Source of the DNA: Nocardia africana NBRC 100379
GTDB lineage: Bacteria; Actinomycetota; Actinomycetes; Mycobacteriales; Mycobacteriaceae
DNA: 64,000 bases
Reading direction: 5' to 3'
Assembly (NCBI RefSeq): GCF_001612635.1
Contig: NZ_BDAV01000020.1
Location: forward strand, 62,001 to 126,000
Shown here: piece after piece, positions 17,920 to 27,800 of the stretch
How the letters are laid out: each line of letters begins with the position of its first letter
Numbering within the stretch: the first letter of the stretch is position 1
Translations under genes and position numbers: made by a program
Notes under the pieces: generated by a model
Told to the model about the DNA's origin: nothing
What the model saw: the letters and a program-made list of their open reading frames with translations, nothing else
Databases searched by the model: none

Positions 17920-18726
17920 GTGGTGCACGACCACCTCGACGACGATCTCCGTTTCGCCCATGTCCTCGCCGATTCCGCCGACGCGGTGAATATGGACCGG
18001 TTCAAGGGCCTCGACCTCGCGGTCCGGTCGAGACCGGATATGGCCTCGGTGAGCGACGCCGAGAATGCGGTGGAGAAACTCGTCCGTTCCCAACTGCGCC
18101 GGTCCCGCCCACGCGATGCGGTCCTGGGCGCCGGTGACGGACTGGAAGGCGGCGGTCCGCGCTGCTGGGTGGTCGACGCCATCACCGGGCTCGACAACTA
18201 TGTGCGCGGAGTCCCGGTGTGGGCCACGCAGATCTGCCTGCTGGAGGTCTCCGAGGGCGGATATCGTCCCCTCGTCGGCGTCGTCTCCGCGCCGGCACTC
18301 GCCCGCCGCTGGTGGGCCGCGAAGGACCACGGCGCCTTCACCGGCCGCAGCCTGACCTCGGCGTCGCGCCTGCGAGTCTCCGGCGTCGACACCCTGACCG
18401 ACGCCTCGTTCGCCTACTCCACCGTCACCGCCTGGGAAGACGACGGCCGCCTGAACAACCTCCTCAGCCTGTCGCGCGACGTGTGGCGCACCCGTGCCTA
18501 CGGCGAATTCTGGTCCTACATGATGCTCGCCGAGGGAGCGATCGACATCTGCGCCGATCCCCGCCTGTCCCCCGGCGATATGGCGGCCAACGCGATCATC
18601 GTCACCGAGGCCGGCGGCACCTTCACCGCCTTCGACGGCACCCCCGGCCCGGTCAGCGGGAATGCCGCGGCGTCGAACGGGTTGCTGCACAACGAGTTAC
18701 TGACCTACGTGGCCCGGCGCGACTGA
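17920..18726 (+). CDS. HisN-like inositol-monophosphatase-family protein with missing metal ligands
   Basis: The 268-residue product aligns along its length with actinobacterial HisN (histidinol-phosphatase): FKGLDLAVRSRPD, YVRGVPVWAT, GVVSAPALARRWWAA, AYGEFWSYMMLAEGAIDI and ASNGLLHNELLT. Catalytic motifs are degraded. The GEE motif is G70-A71-G72, the DPIDGT motif is DAITGL (86-91, so the second Asp is Thr89), and the Trp-Asp motif is G219-D220. D86 and D220 remain. Loss of several Mg ligands suggests a pseudoenzyme or altered chemistry. The start is GTG 17920 (or 17923). It stands alone, not in a his operon. Confidence 0.8.
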   Translation: MVHDHLDDDLRFAHVLADSADAVNMDRFKGLDLAVRSRPDMASVSDAENAVEKLVRSQLRRSRPRDAVLGAGDGLEGGGPRCWVVDAITGLDNYVRGVPVWATQICLLEVSEGGYRPLVGVVSAPALARRWWAAKDHGAFTGRSLTSASRLRVSGVDTLTDASFAYSTVTAWEDDGRLNNLLSLSRDVWRTRAYGEFWSYMMLAEGAIDICADPRLSPGDMAANAIIVTEAGGTFTAFDGTPGPVSGNAAASNGLLHNELLTYVARRD

Positions 18727-18843
18727 CGCTCCCACATGTCGCGAGGCGGCGACGTCGCGCGCGCGGCGAGTTCGCCCCGGCCACACAGAATCTCCACAAC
18801 TGATACCGGTTCTCTCCACACGAGATCGCTAGGCTCCCCGAGC

Positions 18844-19545
18844 ATGGAACAGAACCCACCGGTGGAGGCCACGACGGCGCGGCGGATCCTGGTCGTGGAC
18901 GACGAGTCCACGATCGCGGAATCGGTTGCGGCGCGGCTGCGGGCCGAAGGGTTCACGGTCACCACGGCCCCGGACGGTCCGGCGGCGGTGGCGGCCGCGA
19001 AGACGTTCGAGCCGGACCTGGTGGTCCTCGACGTCATGCTGCCCGGCTACGACGGGCTGGAGGTGTGCCGGCGGATCCAGGCCGAGCGCTCGATACCGGT
19101 ACTGATGCTCACCGCGCGGACCGACGAGACCGACCAGCTGATCGGACTCGGCGTGGGCGCGGACGATTACCTGACCAAACCGTTCTCGCTACGGGTGCTC
19201 ACCGCGCGGGTGCGTGCGCTGCTGCGCCGGGTCGAGCGCGCGGGTGATCAGCACGGCGCGATCACCGTGGTCGGCGATCTGCGCATCGACAGCGATCAGC
19301 GCAGGGTCTGGCGCGGCGGTGTGGAAGCTCAGCTCACGCCGCTGGAATTCGATCTGCTGGTCCGGCTGGCCCGGCGGCCCCGCGCGGTGCTGGCCAGGGA
19401 GCGGCTCCTCGAAGAGGTCTGGGACTGGGCGGACGCGGCCGGCACCCGTGCCGTCGACAGCCACATCAAGGCGCTGCGACGCAAACTCGGCGCCGACCTG
19501 ATCCGCACCGTTCACGGCGTCGGCTATGCCTTGGAGACCCGATGA
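18844..19545 (+). CDS. OmpR-family response regulator
   Basis: The 233-residue product has an N-terminal receiver domain (about 15-128) with DDE near the start, the phosphoacceptor Asp in VVLDVMLPGYDG, and the conserved Lys in LTKPFS. A C-terminal winged-helix DNA-binding domain (about 140-232) ends with RRKLGADLIRTVHGVGYAL. The ATG at 18844 is chosen because it opens the receiver domain directly. The gene overlaps the histidine kinase start by 4 bp (ATGA), so the pair is translationally coupled. Targets are unknown; the downstream DUF4173 gene is a candidate. Confidence 0.93.
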   Translation: MEQNPPVEATTARRILVVDDESTIAESVAARLRAEGFTVTTAPDGPAAVAAAKTFEPDLVVLDVMLPGYDGLEVCRRIQAERSIPVLMLTARTDETDQLIGLGVGADDYLTKPFSLRVLTARVRALLRRVERAGDQHGAITVVGDLRIDSDQRRVWRGGVEAQLTPLEFDLLVRLARRPRAVLARERLLEEVWDWADAAGTRAVDSHIKALRRKLGADLIRTVHGVGYALETR

Positions 19546-20618
19546 GCGCGCCGGCCGGACTCGACGACCGTACCGATGCCCGGGCTTCGCGCCTGCTGAA
19601 GCAGGTGTCGGATCGACTCCCGCGGCCGTTGGATCGCCTCCGATCCATCAAACTCAAACTGGCCGTGCTGATGACCTTTTCGGGCGGGCTCGCCTTCGCC
19701 TGGTTCAGCCACCGGATCGGCTGGCTGCCACCGATGACCACCCTGACCGCGGTGCTCATCGCCCTGGTGTCGTCCCAATTCCTGGCGCACGGCATCACCG
19801 CGCCGCTACGGGAGATGACCGCCGCGGCGCGGCGAATGGCACACGGGGACTACACGAGCCGGGTGCGCGCGTCCTCCCGCGACGAGGTGGGGCAGCTGGC
19901 CGACGCGTTCAATCGGATGGCGACCGACCTCGCCGCCGCCGACCGGCAGCGCCGCGAACTGATCGCCAATGTCTCGCACGAGTTGCGCACACCGATCACC
20001 GCGTTGCACGCCGTGCTGGAGAACCTCGTGGACGGCGTGTCCGAGCCCGATCCGAAAACACTGGAAACCGCGCTCGCGCAGACCGAACGGCTCGGCCGGC
20101 TCGTCTCCGAGCTCCTCGATCTGTCCAGTATCGAGGCGGGAGCGATCCCGCTCGACCGCGAAGAATTCGCTGTCGCACCGATTTTCGGGACGGTGACCGC
20201 CGAGGCGGAGGTCATGACCGCGGCCCTCGGCCGCGGTGTCCGCTTCCGCAGCGAGGTCTCGCAAGCCACCGCCACCGTGTACGCCGACCGCGCCCGCCTG
20301 CACCAGGTGTTGCTGAATCTGCTGGACAACGCCGCGCGACACGGTCCCGCGGGTGGCGAAGTCCGCCTGCTCGCGCACATCACGGGCGGCGATCTCGTCA
20401 TCGATGTGGAGGACGACGGGCCCGGAATACCACCCGCACAACGCGAGCGCATCTTCGACCGCTTCACCCGCGGCGGCGGCACCGACGGCGGCGGCACCGG
20501 ACTCGGACTCGCCATCGCCCGCTGGGTGGTCGACCTGCACCACGGTTCCATCGCGGTCGCCGAACCCGGCTCACGGATCCGCGTGATACTTCCGGCCACC
20601 GCGCCCCACCACCACTGA
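19542..20618 (+). CDS. Membrane sensor histidine kinase
   Basis: This 358-residue kinase has two adjacent membrane segments (about 40-60 and 63-85) with almost no extracellular loop, a HAMP domain (about 85-138), a HisKA domain with NVSHELRTPITAL (phosphorylated His near 147), and a HATPase domain with NLLDNAARHG, DDGPGIP and GTGLGLAIA boxes. The tiny sensory loop suggests it senses the membrane or an associated protein. It is coupled to the response regulator by an ATGA overlap. The DUF4173 membrane protein starts 73 bp downstream and may be part of the signal path. Confidence 0.92.
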   Translation: MSAPAGLDDRTDARASRLLKQVSDRLPRPLDRLRSIKLKLAVLMTFSGGLAFAWFSHRIGWLPPMTTLTAVLIALVSSQFLAHGITAPLREMTAAARRMAHGDYTSRVRASSRDEVGQLADAFNRMATDLAAADRQRRELIANVSHELRTPITALHAVLENLVDGVSEPDPKTLETALAQTERLGRLVSELLDLSSIEAGAIPLDREEFAVAPIFGTVTAEAEVMTAALGRGVRFRSEVSQATATVYADRARLHQVLLNLLDNAARHGPAGGEVRLLAHITGGDLVIDVEDDGPGIPPAQRERIFDRFTRGGGTDGGGTGLGLAIARWVVDLHHGSIAVAEPGSRIRVILPATAPHHH

Positions 20619-20691
20619 CACCCGAATTCCGCAGCCCGGCAGACCAATTCGGTCCCGGGCCGGTAACGCACACCCTCAGGAGGGAACAGCC

Positions 20692-22542
20692 GTGCCCGAA
20701 GAACCCACCCCCGACCGCACGCGGACACCGGAACCGGTGGACCCCGCCGACCACGATCGTCCGGCACGCTCCGGCGCGTCCGCGGAACCGGAGCGACACG
20801 AAACCTTGCCGGACCCGGACGGCACCATGGGGCCGGACGCTCCGGAGATTTCGGATGATCAGGCGAAACCTGCACAGGCATCTCCGCCGGCGGTCGCCGC
20901 GAAACCGGCTGCGCCGGAACCCGGTTCATTCGCCGGCACACCGGTCCCGGCCGGGCACAGCGATCCACCGGTGTGGTCGCGGAATGCCGGTACCGCCGTC
21001 GCGATAGCCGACCCACCACACCGGGGCTCGGCGGACGATCAGCTCACCGTGGACAGCGGCGCCCGGCCACCCGGGCGCGCTCCCGGACCGGAGCAGTGGG
21101 CACCGGGCCATCCCGGGTCTGCGCCACCCGTTCCGCCGCGCCGGCGACGGGTCCCCTACCCGGCCGGTGTGCTGCCCGCCGCGGGGGTCGCCGGTCTGGT
21201 CGCGGCGGCCACCGTGTCCGTGGACCGGCCCGGAATCGGCTGGCTGCTCGCGGGTTCCGCCACCGCGGTCGCGGTCGGCACCGTCCATCGTCGCGCCGCG
21301 AACCGGTCGGAAACACCCCCTGAACGCCGGATCCGCCCCGGCCGCTGGTGGGCGGCCGCCGCACTCGCATTGCTCGCGGTGGGCACCTTCCGGGCCGCGG
21401 GGTGGCTGTTCGTGCTCTGCCTGATCGCGGCGGCCGTGTGCGGGTCGCTCGCAGTGGTCGGGCGGCCGTCGGCGCGCGGAGTGCTCCACGACACGATCGC
21501 GGTCCCGCTGGCCTCCGCCGGCGCCCTCGCCTGGGTGTACGCGGCGCAGGCCAGGCAGCGGGGCAGCACCGGAGCCCGGCACTGGCGGCTCGGCGCGTCC
21601 GTGGTTGCCACGGTGGTGATCCTGGCGGTGTTCGTGCCGCTGCTCGCCGGCGCCGACGCCACCTTCGCCGCCATCGTCACCGGGCTGGTACCGCGCATGG
21701 ACGCCGCCGCCACCACTCGATGCATCGTGCTGTTCCTGCTCGCCGGTACGGCAACCCTGGGCGCGCTGTACCTGCTCGCCGCTCCCCTGGCTCCTGCCGA
21801 CGCACAGAGCCGCCCCGCGAACCGCACACTGGCACGCCTGGAGTGGGCTCTGCCGGTCGGAGCGCTGACGGTGTTGTTCGCGTCGTTCCTGGGCGCACAA
21901 CTGGTGGCCCTGTTCGGTGGCGACGACTATGTGCAGCGCACCGCCGGTCTGACCTACGCCGCCTACGCGCGCAGCGGATTCTGGCAACTGGCCGCGGTCA
22001 CCCTGCTCACTCTCGCCGTCATCCTGCCCGTCCTGCGCTGGGCCACCAGGGATTCGGCGACCGACCGCCTCTGGCTGCGCGGCCTGCTCTGCACGATCAG
22101 CGGGCTCACCCTGGTGATCATCGCCTCCGCGTTCGGCCGCATGTGGACCTATCAGCAGGCATACGGATTCACCGTGCTGCGTCTGCTGGTCGGAACCTGT
22201 GAACTCTGGCTCGGTGTCGTCTACCTGCTGGTGATCGTCGCGGTCCTGCGCCTGGACACGGCGTGGTTGCCGCGCACCACCATCGCGACCGCGGTGGCCG
22301 CGTTGCTGGTGCTCGCCGCACTGAATCCGGAGGCCCTGGTCGCCTCGGAGAACATCGACCGCTGGCAGCGCGGGGAAGAACTCGACGTCGACTATCTGTC
22401 CGGGCTGTCGGCCGATATCGTCCCGGTTCTCGACCGCCTCCCCGCACCGATCCGCCTCGACCTACGGCAGCGGCTCACGCACGGGCCGGACGACGAGACC
22501 TGGAACAGCTGGAATCTGGCTCGGATGCGCGCCGGCGAGTGA
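20692..22542 (+). CDS. DUF4173-type multi-pass membrane protein
   Basis: The 616-residue product starts with about 150 residues rich in Pro, Ala and charged residues, probably disordered and cytoplasmic. Ten or more hydrophobic helices then follow (about 160-540), and the tail contains the conserved-looking NPEALVASENIDR and LDVDYLSGLSADIVPVLDRLP. This architecture is that of DUF4173/DUF4153 proteins, often found next to two-component systems in actinobacteria. The GTG at 20692 follows a strong AGGAGG. It probably belongs to the kinase operon. Its biochemical role is unknown. Confidence 0.75.
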   Translation: MPEEPTPDRTRTPEPVDPADHDRPARSGASAEPERHETLPDPDGTMGPDAPEISDDQAKPAQASPPAVAAKPAAPEPGSFAGTPVPAGHSDPPVWSRNAGTAVAIADPPHRGSADDQLTVDSGARPPGRAPGPEQWAPGHPGSAPPVPPRRRRVPYPAGVLPAAGVAGLVAAATVSVDRPGIGWLLAGSATAVAVGTVHRRAANRSETPPERRIRPGRWWAAAALALLAVGTFRAAGWLFVLCLIAAAVCGSLAVVGRPSARGVLHDTIAVPLASAGALAWVYAAQARQRGSTGARHWRLGASVVATVVILAVFVPLLAGADATFAAIVTGLVPRMDAAATTRCIVLFLLAGTATLGALYLLAAPLAPADAQSRPANRTLARLEWALPVGALTVLFASFLGAQLVALFGGDDYVQRTAGLTYAAYARSGFWQLAAVTLLTLAVILPVLRWATRDSATDRLWLRGLLCTISGLTLVIIASAFGRMWTYQQAYGFTVLRLLVGTCELWLGVVYLLVIVAVLRLDTAWLPRTTIATAVAALLVLAALNPEALVASENIDRWQRGEELDVDYLSGLSADIVPVLDRLPAPIRLDLRQRLTHGPDDETWNSWNLARMRAGE

Positions 22543-22569
22543 CGTCGCGCACCGCGGGAGTCACGGCAG

Positions 22570-22609
22570 CTCCGGCCCCGGCGGACCGTCCGCGACGCCG
22601 GGCCCGGAG
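22570..22609. terminator. Strong bidirectional terminator hairpin
   Basis: CTCCGGCCCCGGCG (22570-22583) pairs with CGCCGGGCCCGGAG (22596-22609): 14 positions with one mismatch and a 12-nt loop. It fills the gap between the convergent DUF4173 and cysQ genes and lacks a T-tract, as is common in actinobacteria. Confidence 0.65.
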
Positions 22610-22617
22610 GCCGTTGC

Positions 22618-23337
22618 TCAAACCCCGAAGTCGGCCAGGGCTTTCAGGACTTCGTCCGCCAGCTCGGGCCGGCAGATGAGCAGATCGGGCAAGTAGGGAT
22701 CGGGCTGGTTGTAGATCAGCGGGGAACCGTCCAGGCGTGAGGTGTGCAGGCCCGCGGCGGCGGCCACCGCGACGGGTGCGCAGGAGTCCCATTCGTATTG
22801 GCCGCCGGAGTGGGCGTAGATGTCGGCATCGCCGCGCACGACCGCCATGGCTTTGGCGCCGGCCGACCCCATCGGGATCGTCTCGGCGCCGAGCGCGGCG
22901 GTGAGGTGGTGCACGCAGGCGGGCGGGCGGCTGCGAGAGACGACGATGCGCGGCGGGCCGTCCTGGGCGGACGGGAGTACCGGCGGCGCACCGGTTTCCA
23001 GCACCAACCCTGGCACCGGCAGCGCGACGGCACCGATCTCGGCGCGACCGTCCACCGCCAGCGCGACGTGCACGGCCCAATCCGCCCGCGGGGGCTGCCC
23101 GTATTCGCGCGTGCCGTCGAGCGGGTCGACGATCCACACCCGGCTGCGGGACAGGCGAATCGGGTCGTCGGTGCTCTCCTCCGACAGGACGGCGTCGTCG
23201 GGCCGCAACTCCGCGAGCCGCTTCAACAGCAGGTCGTTGGACCGCCGGTCCCCGACCGCACCGCCCTGGTCACGAATCTCGAGCAGGAGCTCGCCGGCTT
23301 CCCGGGCGAGCTCGGCGGCCACCGCGTGGTCGTCCAT
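22618..23337 (-). CDS. cysQ: 3'(2'),5'-bisphosphate nucleotidase
   Basis: The 239-residue product has the intact magnesium-binding motifs of the inositol monophosphatase superfamily: LSEES, WIVDPLDGTREYG and YEWDSCAPVAVAAAAGL. The motif wording and length fit CysQ, which hydrolyses 3'-phosphoadenosine 5'-phosphate formed in sulfate assimilation; inositol phosphates are alternative substrates in mycobacterial relatives. It is convergent with the DUF4173 gene. Its complete active site contrasts with the HisN-like protein at 17.9 kb. Confidence 0.87.
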   Translation of the reverse strand: MDDHAVAAELAREAGELLLEIRDQGGAVGDRRSNDLLLKRLAELRPDDAVLSEESTDDPIRLSRSRVWIVDPLDGTREYGQPPRADWAVHVALAVDGRAEIGAVALPVPGLVLETGAPPVLPSAQDGPPRIVVSRSRPPACVHHLTAALGAETIPMGSAGAKAMAVVRGDADIYAHSGGQYEWDSCAPVAVAAAAGLHTSRLDGSPLIYNQPDPYLPDLLICRPELADEVLKALADFGV

Positions 23338-23537
23338 ATTCGGTTCTCACTCTCCCGCCGGACGGCGAACCGACGCCGACCGGGCGCACTTCCGCGCCGG
23401 CGTTCGGCCGGCGCTCGCATCGCCCCGCGGTGTTCGGCGGGACCCTTGCAGTGTGCCAGCCGGTGCGGCCGCGGGCGCGTGCCCCCTGTCGCTGCGGGCC
23501 GATCAGTGGGCCGACACCGATTCGCGGCACCGGCTAC

Positions 23538-23640
23538 TCACGCGGCGCGCGGGGACAACCCGATCAACGGAATCAGCCGGGCCGTGCGCTTCTGATAGTC
23601 CGCGTACCCCGGATAGGCCCGCACCACCCGCGGCCACCGC
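23538..23640 (-). pseudogene. Relic of the 3' end of a membrane-protein or methyltransferase-type gene
   Basis: The last 33 codons before a stop at 23538 read PRVVRAYPGYADYQKRTARLIP and onward, the kind of C-terminus seen in DUF1295/isoprenylcysteine-methyltransferase-like membrane proteins. Upstream on the minus strand the frame becomes an arginine-rich antisense of the hemerythrin gene, so the rest of the gene is gone. The break lies near 23640, just where hemerythrin-like coding sequence begins. The family call is tentative. Confidence 0.4.
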
Positions 23641-23659
23641 CCGCCCCGACACCTTCGAC

Positions 23660-24292
23660 ATGCTCGTCGTGCACAACGCCTTTCGCACGCACTTCCGCGC
23701 ACTGCCCGGCCTCGTCGCCCGGGTCGATGCGGGCGACGCCGGGCGCGCCAGGCAGCTCGCGGCATTCCTCGACGAGGTGTGCACCGGACTGCACGACCAT
23801 CACGCCGGCGAGGACGAGCTGATGTGGCCGCTGCTGCTCGAACGCGCCCCGATGCATGCCGGCTCGATACTGCGCATGGAGGAACAGCACGAGCGCATCG
23901 CCGAGCTGGTCCGGCGCGCACGCCGCGAGGCGGAGGAATTCGGCACGGCTGCCGCCCCTTCGGTGCGCGACCGGCTCGCCGAAACGTTGCGCGCACTCGC
24001 CGCCGCTCTCGACGAGCACCTGGCCGAGGAGGAGCGTGAGGCCCTGCCGGTGGTCGAGAAGGTCATGACCGTCGAGGAGTGGCGGGCTCTCGGCGAACGC
24101 GGCCGCGCGCACATGCCCGCAAACCGCCGGCTGATCTTTCTCGGCTTCCTGATGCAGACGGCGTCGGAATCCCAGCGCCGCAAGCTCCTCCCGGAGATAC
24201 CGGCGGCGGCACGCCTGGCCTGGCGGTTGCTCGGGCGCCGCGGCTTCGCCCGGGAGTATCGCGCGATCTACCACACCGACCCGGAGTGGTGA
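23660..24292 (+). CDS. Hemerythrin-domain protein
   Basis: The 210-residue product has a four-helix HHE cation-binding domain (about 1-135) with the ligand-bearing motifs HNAFRTHF, HDHHAGEDELMWP, EEQHERI and HLAEEEREALP. Such domains bind di-iron and sense or carry oxygen or nitric oxide. A C-terminal helical extension follows. The ATG at 23660 is used, but coding-like codons (TARPDTFD) continue upstream without a start codon until the sequence meets a relic of another gene, so the original N-terminus may be lost. No ribosome-binding site is visible. Confidence 0.75.
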   Translation: MLVVHNAFRTHFRALPGLVARVDAGDAGRARQLAAFLDEVCTGLHDHHAGEDELMWPLLLERAPMHAGSILRMEEQHERIAELVRRARREAEEFGTAAAPSVRDRLAETLRALAAALDEHLAEEEREALPVVEKVMTVEEWRALGERGRAHMPANRRLIFLGFLMQTASESQRRKLLPEIPAAARLAWRLLGRRGFAREYRAIYHTDPEW

Positions 24293-24330
24293 GCGGCGCT
24301 CACCACCGGCCGGCACCGGCGCGGTCTCGT

Positions 24331-24567
24331 TCAGCGCCGGCGCACCGCCTCGTTCCGCGACGACCAGGAGCGGCCTCCGACCGACAAGTCGCCCGGGGAA
24401 CGGCAGGTGCGCACGCGCGCGGCATACCGACCGGCGAGATCGGTGCGCACGGCAACCGGACGTCGGTCTCGCCCCGTGGGCCGGCGAATCTCGGCACAGG
24501 TTCCGTATGCCGCCAGCACGGCGGTGGTCACCGTGGCCGCGACGACGATCATCAGATACAGCACCAC
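24331..24567 (-). CDS. Small single-pass membrane protein
   Basis: A GTG at 24567 sits five bases after GGGAGGAG on the minus strand and opens a 78-residue frame. Residues 1-22 (VVLYLMIVVAATVTTAVLAA) form one membrane helix; the remaining 55 residues are basic and hydrophilic. The strong ribosome-binding site argues that it is real. It is divergent from the emb gene 234 bp away and convergent with the hemerythrin gene. I recognise no family. Confidence 0.5.
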   Translation of the reverse strand: MVLYLMIVVAATVTTAVLAAYGTCAEIRRPTGRDRRPVAVRTDLAGRYAARVRTCRSPGDLSVGGRSWSSRNEAVRRR

Positions 24568-24801
24568 GGCGTCTCCTCCCGTCCGAGAGCGTGCGTTCGC
24601 GCGACCGATCTCGCGCGACTCCGCGAATGCGCAGGCCGCCGAAGCCGCGCGCACCACCTCGTTGATCGGATCTCCGCGGCGAATAGTTACGCGAGTTAAG
24701 TAACCGCGCCGTCGGGCGGCGCAGCCGCCGATCCTGAGCGCAGACTGAGAACAAGAGACGAAATCGCGGATAACAGAAGCGTCACGCTAGCATCGGCGAC
24801 C

Positions 24802-27800
24802 GTGGTCGACACGATGGTGAGGGCGGACGGTGCGCCTACTGCAGGCGCGACACCCAGGACCTCGGGGAGACAGCGCGGCGACTGGGCCGGACCGATCGCG
24901 TTCCTCGCCGGGCTGCTGGGCGCGTTGTGTGCTATCGCGGTGCCGCTGCTACCGGTGAAGGTGGACCACACCACCCTGTCGTGGCCGCAGGCCGATTCGG
25001 CCCGCAGTGTCGCCGCACCACTGGTCACCTACGCCCCGCTGACCTTCGATGCCACCATCCCCGGCCGGTCGATGGCGCAACTGAGCGCGCACGGCGGTGT
25101 GCTGGCTTCGACGCTGCCCGCCGGTGCGCCGCAACTGGAGAAGTACGGCTTCGTCGCACGGGTGCGACCGGTACAGGACGGCAGACCCGCGCAACTCGAG
25201 GTCGTGTTGCGCAATCAATCGCTGCTGAACGCGCCGATCGACGCGGTCGCCGACGGCACCTTGACCGTGCACGCCGATATGACCTCGACCAAGGTCGGTG
25301 TCACCGGAACCGATATCGAAGGCGCCACCCTGCCGCCGGGAGACTGGCGGCCCCAGGTGGCCGGCATCTTCAGCGATCTGCCCAAGGCGGACGGCGCCAA
25401 GGTCGTGGCGCAGGTCGACAGCCGGTTCTCGGTGACGCCGACCGTCCTCAAACGCGCGGCCGAAGTACTCGCCGTCGTCTTCACACTGGTCGCGCTGCTG
25501 GCGCTGTACCGGCTGGATCGCGCCGACGGCCGGCGTTTCCGGCGGGCGCTGCCGCAGCGGTGGCAGAGGTTCACCGGTGCCGACGTCGTCGTCTTCGCCA
25601 CGCTGCTGCTGTGGCATTTCATCGGAGCCACCACCTCCGACGACGGCTACCAGTTCGGGATGGCCCGCACCTCGCTGGTGTCCGGATATATGGCCAACTA
25701 CTTCCGCTTCTTCGGCGTCCCGGAGAACCCGGTCGGCACGCCGCCCTACGACATCATCGCGCACATGTCGGAGATCAGCGTCGCGAGCCCGTGGATGCGA
25801 TTGCCGACGCTGCTGGCGGCCGTGGTCACCTGGCTGGCGCTGAGCCGGGAGGTGATCCCGCGGCTCGGTGTGGCCGTGCGCCACGACAAGGTGGCGGTGT
25901 GGACCGGCGCGCTGGCATTCCTGGCGGTGTGGCTGCCCTACAACAACGGGCTGCGGCCCGAGCCGGTGGTCGCGGTGTGCGTGCTGCTCACCTGGTGCTT
26001 CGTGGAACGCGCCATCGCGACGCACAGGTTGCTGCCGTACGCCCTGGCGATCCTGATCGCGGCCTTCAGCTTCACCGCCGCGCCCTCGGGCATCATCTGT
26101 CTGGCGCCGCTGCTGGCGGGACTGCGTTCGGCCGTGGCATTCGGTGTCCCGCGTGCACGCGAACTCGCCGGTGCGCGGGCCGGCACCCCAGTGCCGGCCC
26201 GTGCGTGGATCCGGGCGTACGGGGCGCTGCTGGCACCGCTGGCCGCGGCCGGAATGCTGGTGCTGGCCTTCGCCTTCGCCGTCGAACCGCTCTCGGCCAT
26301 GTTCGAGATGCAGCGCGTGCACAACCTCGTCGGCCCCTCGGACCCCTGGTACAACGACTACCTGAACTACCAGTGGCTGTTCATGCCCTCGGCCGACGGC
26401 TCCATCGCCCGCCGCTTCGGCATGGTCGCGATGTGGCTGAGCCTGCTGGTCTGCGTCTTCGTCCTGCTGCGCAAGGGCGGCCGCATTCCGTTCACCGCAC
26501 CCGGACCGGCCCGGCGGCTGCTCGGTGTGACATTCGGGGCCATGGTGCTGATGGCGACGTGCCCGACGAAATTCACCCACCACAACGGTGTGTACGCCGG
26601 CCTTGCCGGATCGGTGGCGGTCCTCACCGCGGTCGCGGTGGGGCCCCGGGTGATGCGCTCGCCGCGCAATCGCGCCCTGTTCGCGGCGGTGGTGTCGCTG
26701 GCGATGGCGCAGATCTTCACCAGCGTCAACCAGTGGTGGTGGGTATCGAGTTTCGGTGTCCCGTGGTGGAACGAGCCACCCTCGGTGCTCGGCATCGGGT
26801 TCAGCCGGATATTCCTGATCATCGCCGCACTGTGCCTGCTGCTGGCGATCTGGTGGCATGTGCGGGCGCCCGAACCCGGCACCCCGCACCGGGTTTCCCC
26901 GCGCGCCTGGCGCCTGGCGAAGTTCCCGCCGCTGATGGCGGCCGCGGCGATCCTGGTGGTGTTCGAGGTGTTCTCGTTCACCGCGGGCGCGGTGGCGCAA
27001 TACCCGGGATTCTCGCTGGCATCCTCGAATATCCATGCGGTGGTGGGTAATCCGTGCGGGCTGGCGAACAAGGTCCTGGTCGAAACGGACCCCAACGCCT
27101 CGATGATGCAGCCGCTGGTCGGCGACCAATTCTCCACCTTCACCAACGGTGCGCGCGGATTCGTGCCGAACGGCGTCGGTGACGTGATGTCCCCCGACGA
27201 GCAGGAGGAGACCAGCAGCATCGCCAAATCCTTCGGCAACAAACCCGGCACCGGCGAGTCGGCCACCCAGACCGGCGGCGCCCCACTGCCTTACGGCCTC
27301 GACGCGGCGACCACCCCGGAACTCGGCACCTACGGCGAGGAGCAGCCCGCCGATCTCGTCACCGGCTGGTACCGCCTGCCCGCCCAGCACGACCGCAGCG
27401 ACATCATCTCGATCGCCGCGGCGGGGCGCATCCAGGCAGTCGGTCCGAACAACGGGTATGTCGGCGGCGAACCGGTGGAAATCGAATACGGCAGCACCGA
27501 CTCCGAGACGAGCGCACACGCACTCGGACGGGTGACCCCGATCGACATCGGCCCGGCGCCGTCGTGGCGGAACCTGCGCGTTCCCCTGGACCGAATTCCC
27601 GCCGCGGCCAACGTGATCCGCATCGTGGCCAAGGATCACAACCTCGATCCGCAGCGCTGGGTGGCGCTGACTCCCCCGCGCATCCCGAAGACGCACACGT
27701 TGAACGACCTGGTCGGCTCGAAGCAACCGGTACTCCTGGACTGGGCCGTGGGCCTGCAGTTCCCGTGCCAGCGCCCCTTCGACCACAAGGACGGCATCGC

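Noticed and set aside
23338..23537. 200-bp region upstream of cysQ
   Set aside because: Contains no reading frame with coding character; only the relic further right was supported.
24686..24704. GTTAC-N9-GTAAC dyad upstream of the emb gene
   Set aside because: Arms are only 5 bp and the distance to the gene is about 100 bp; not enough to call an operator.
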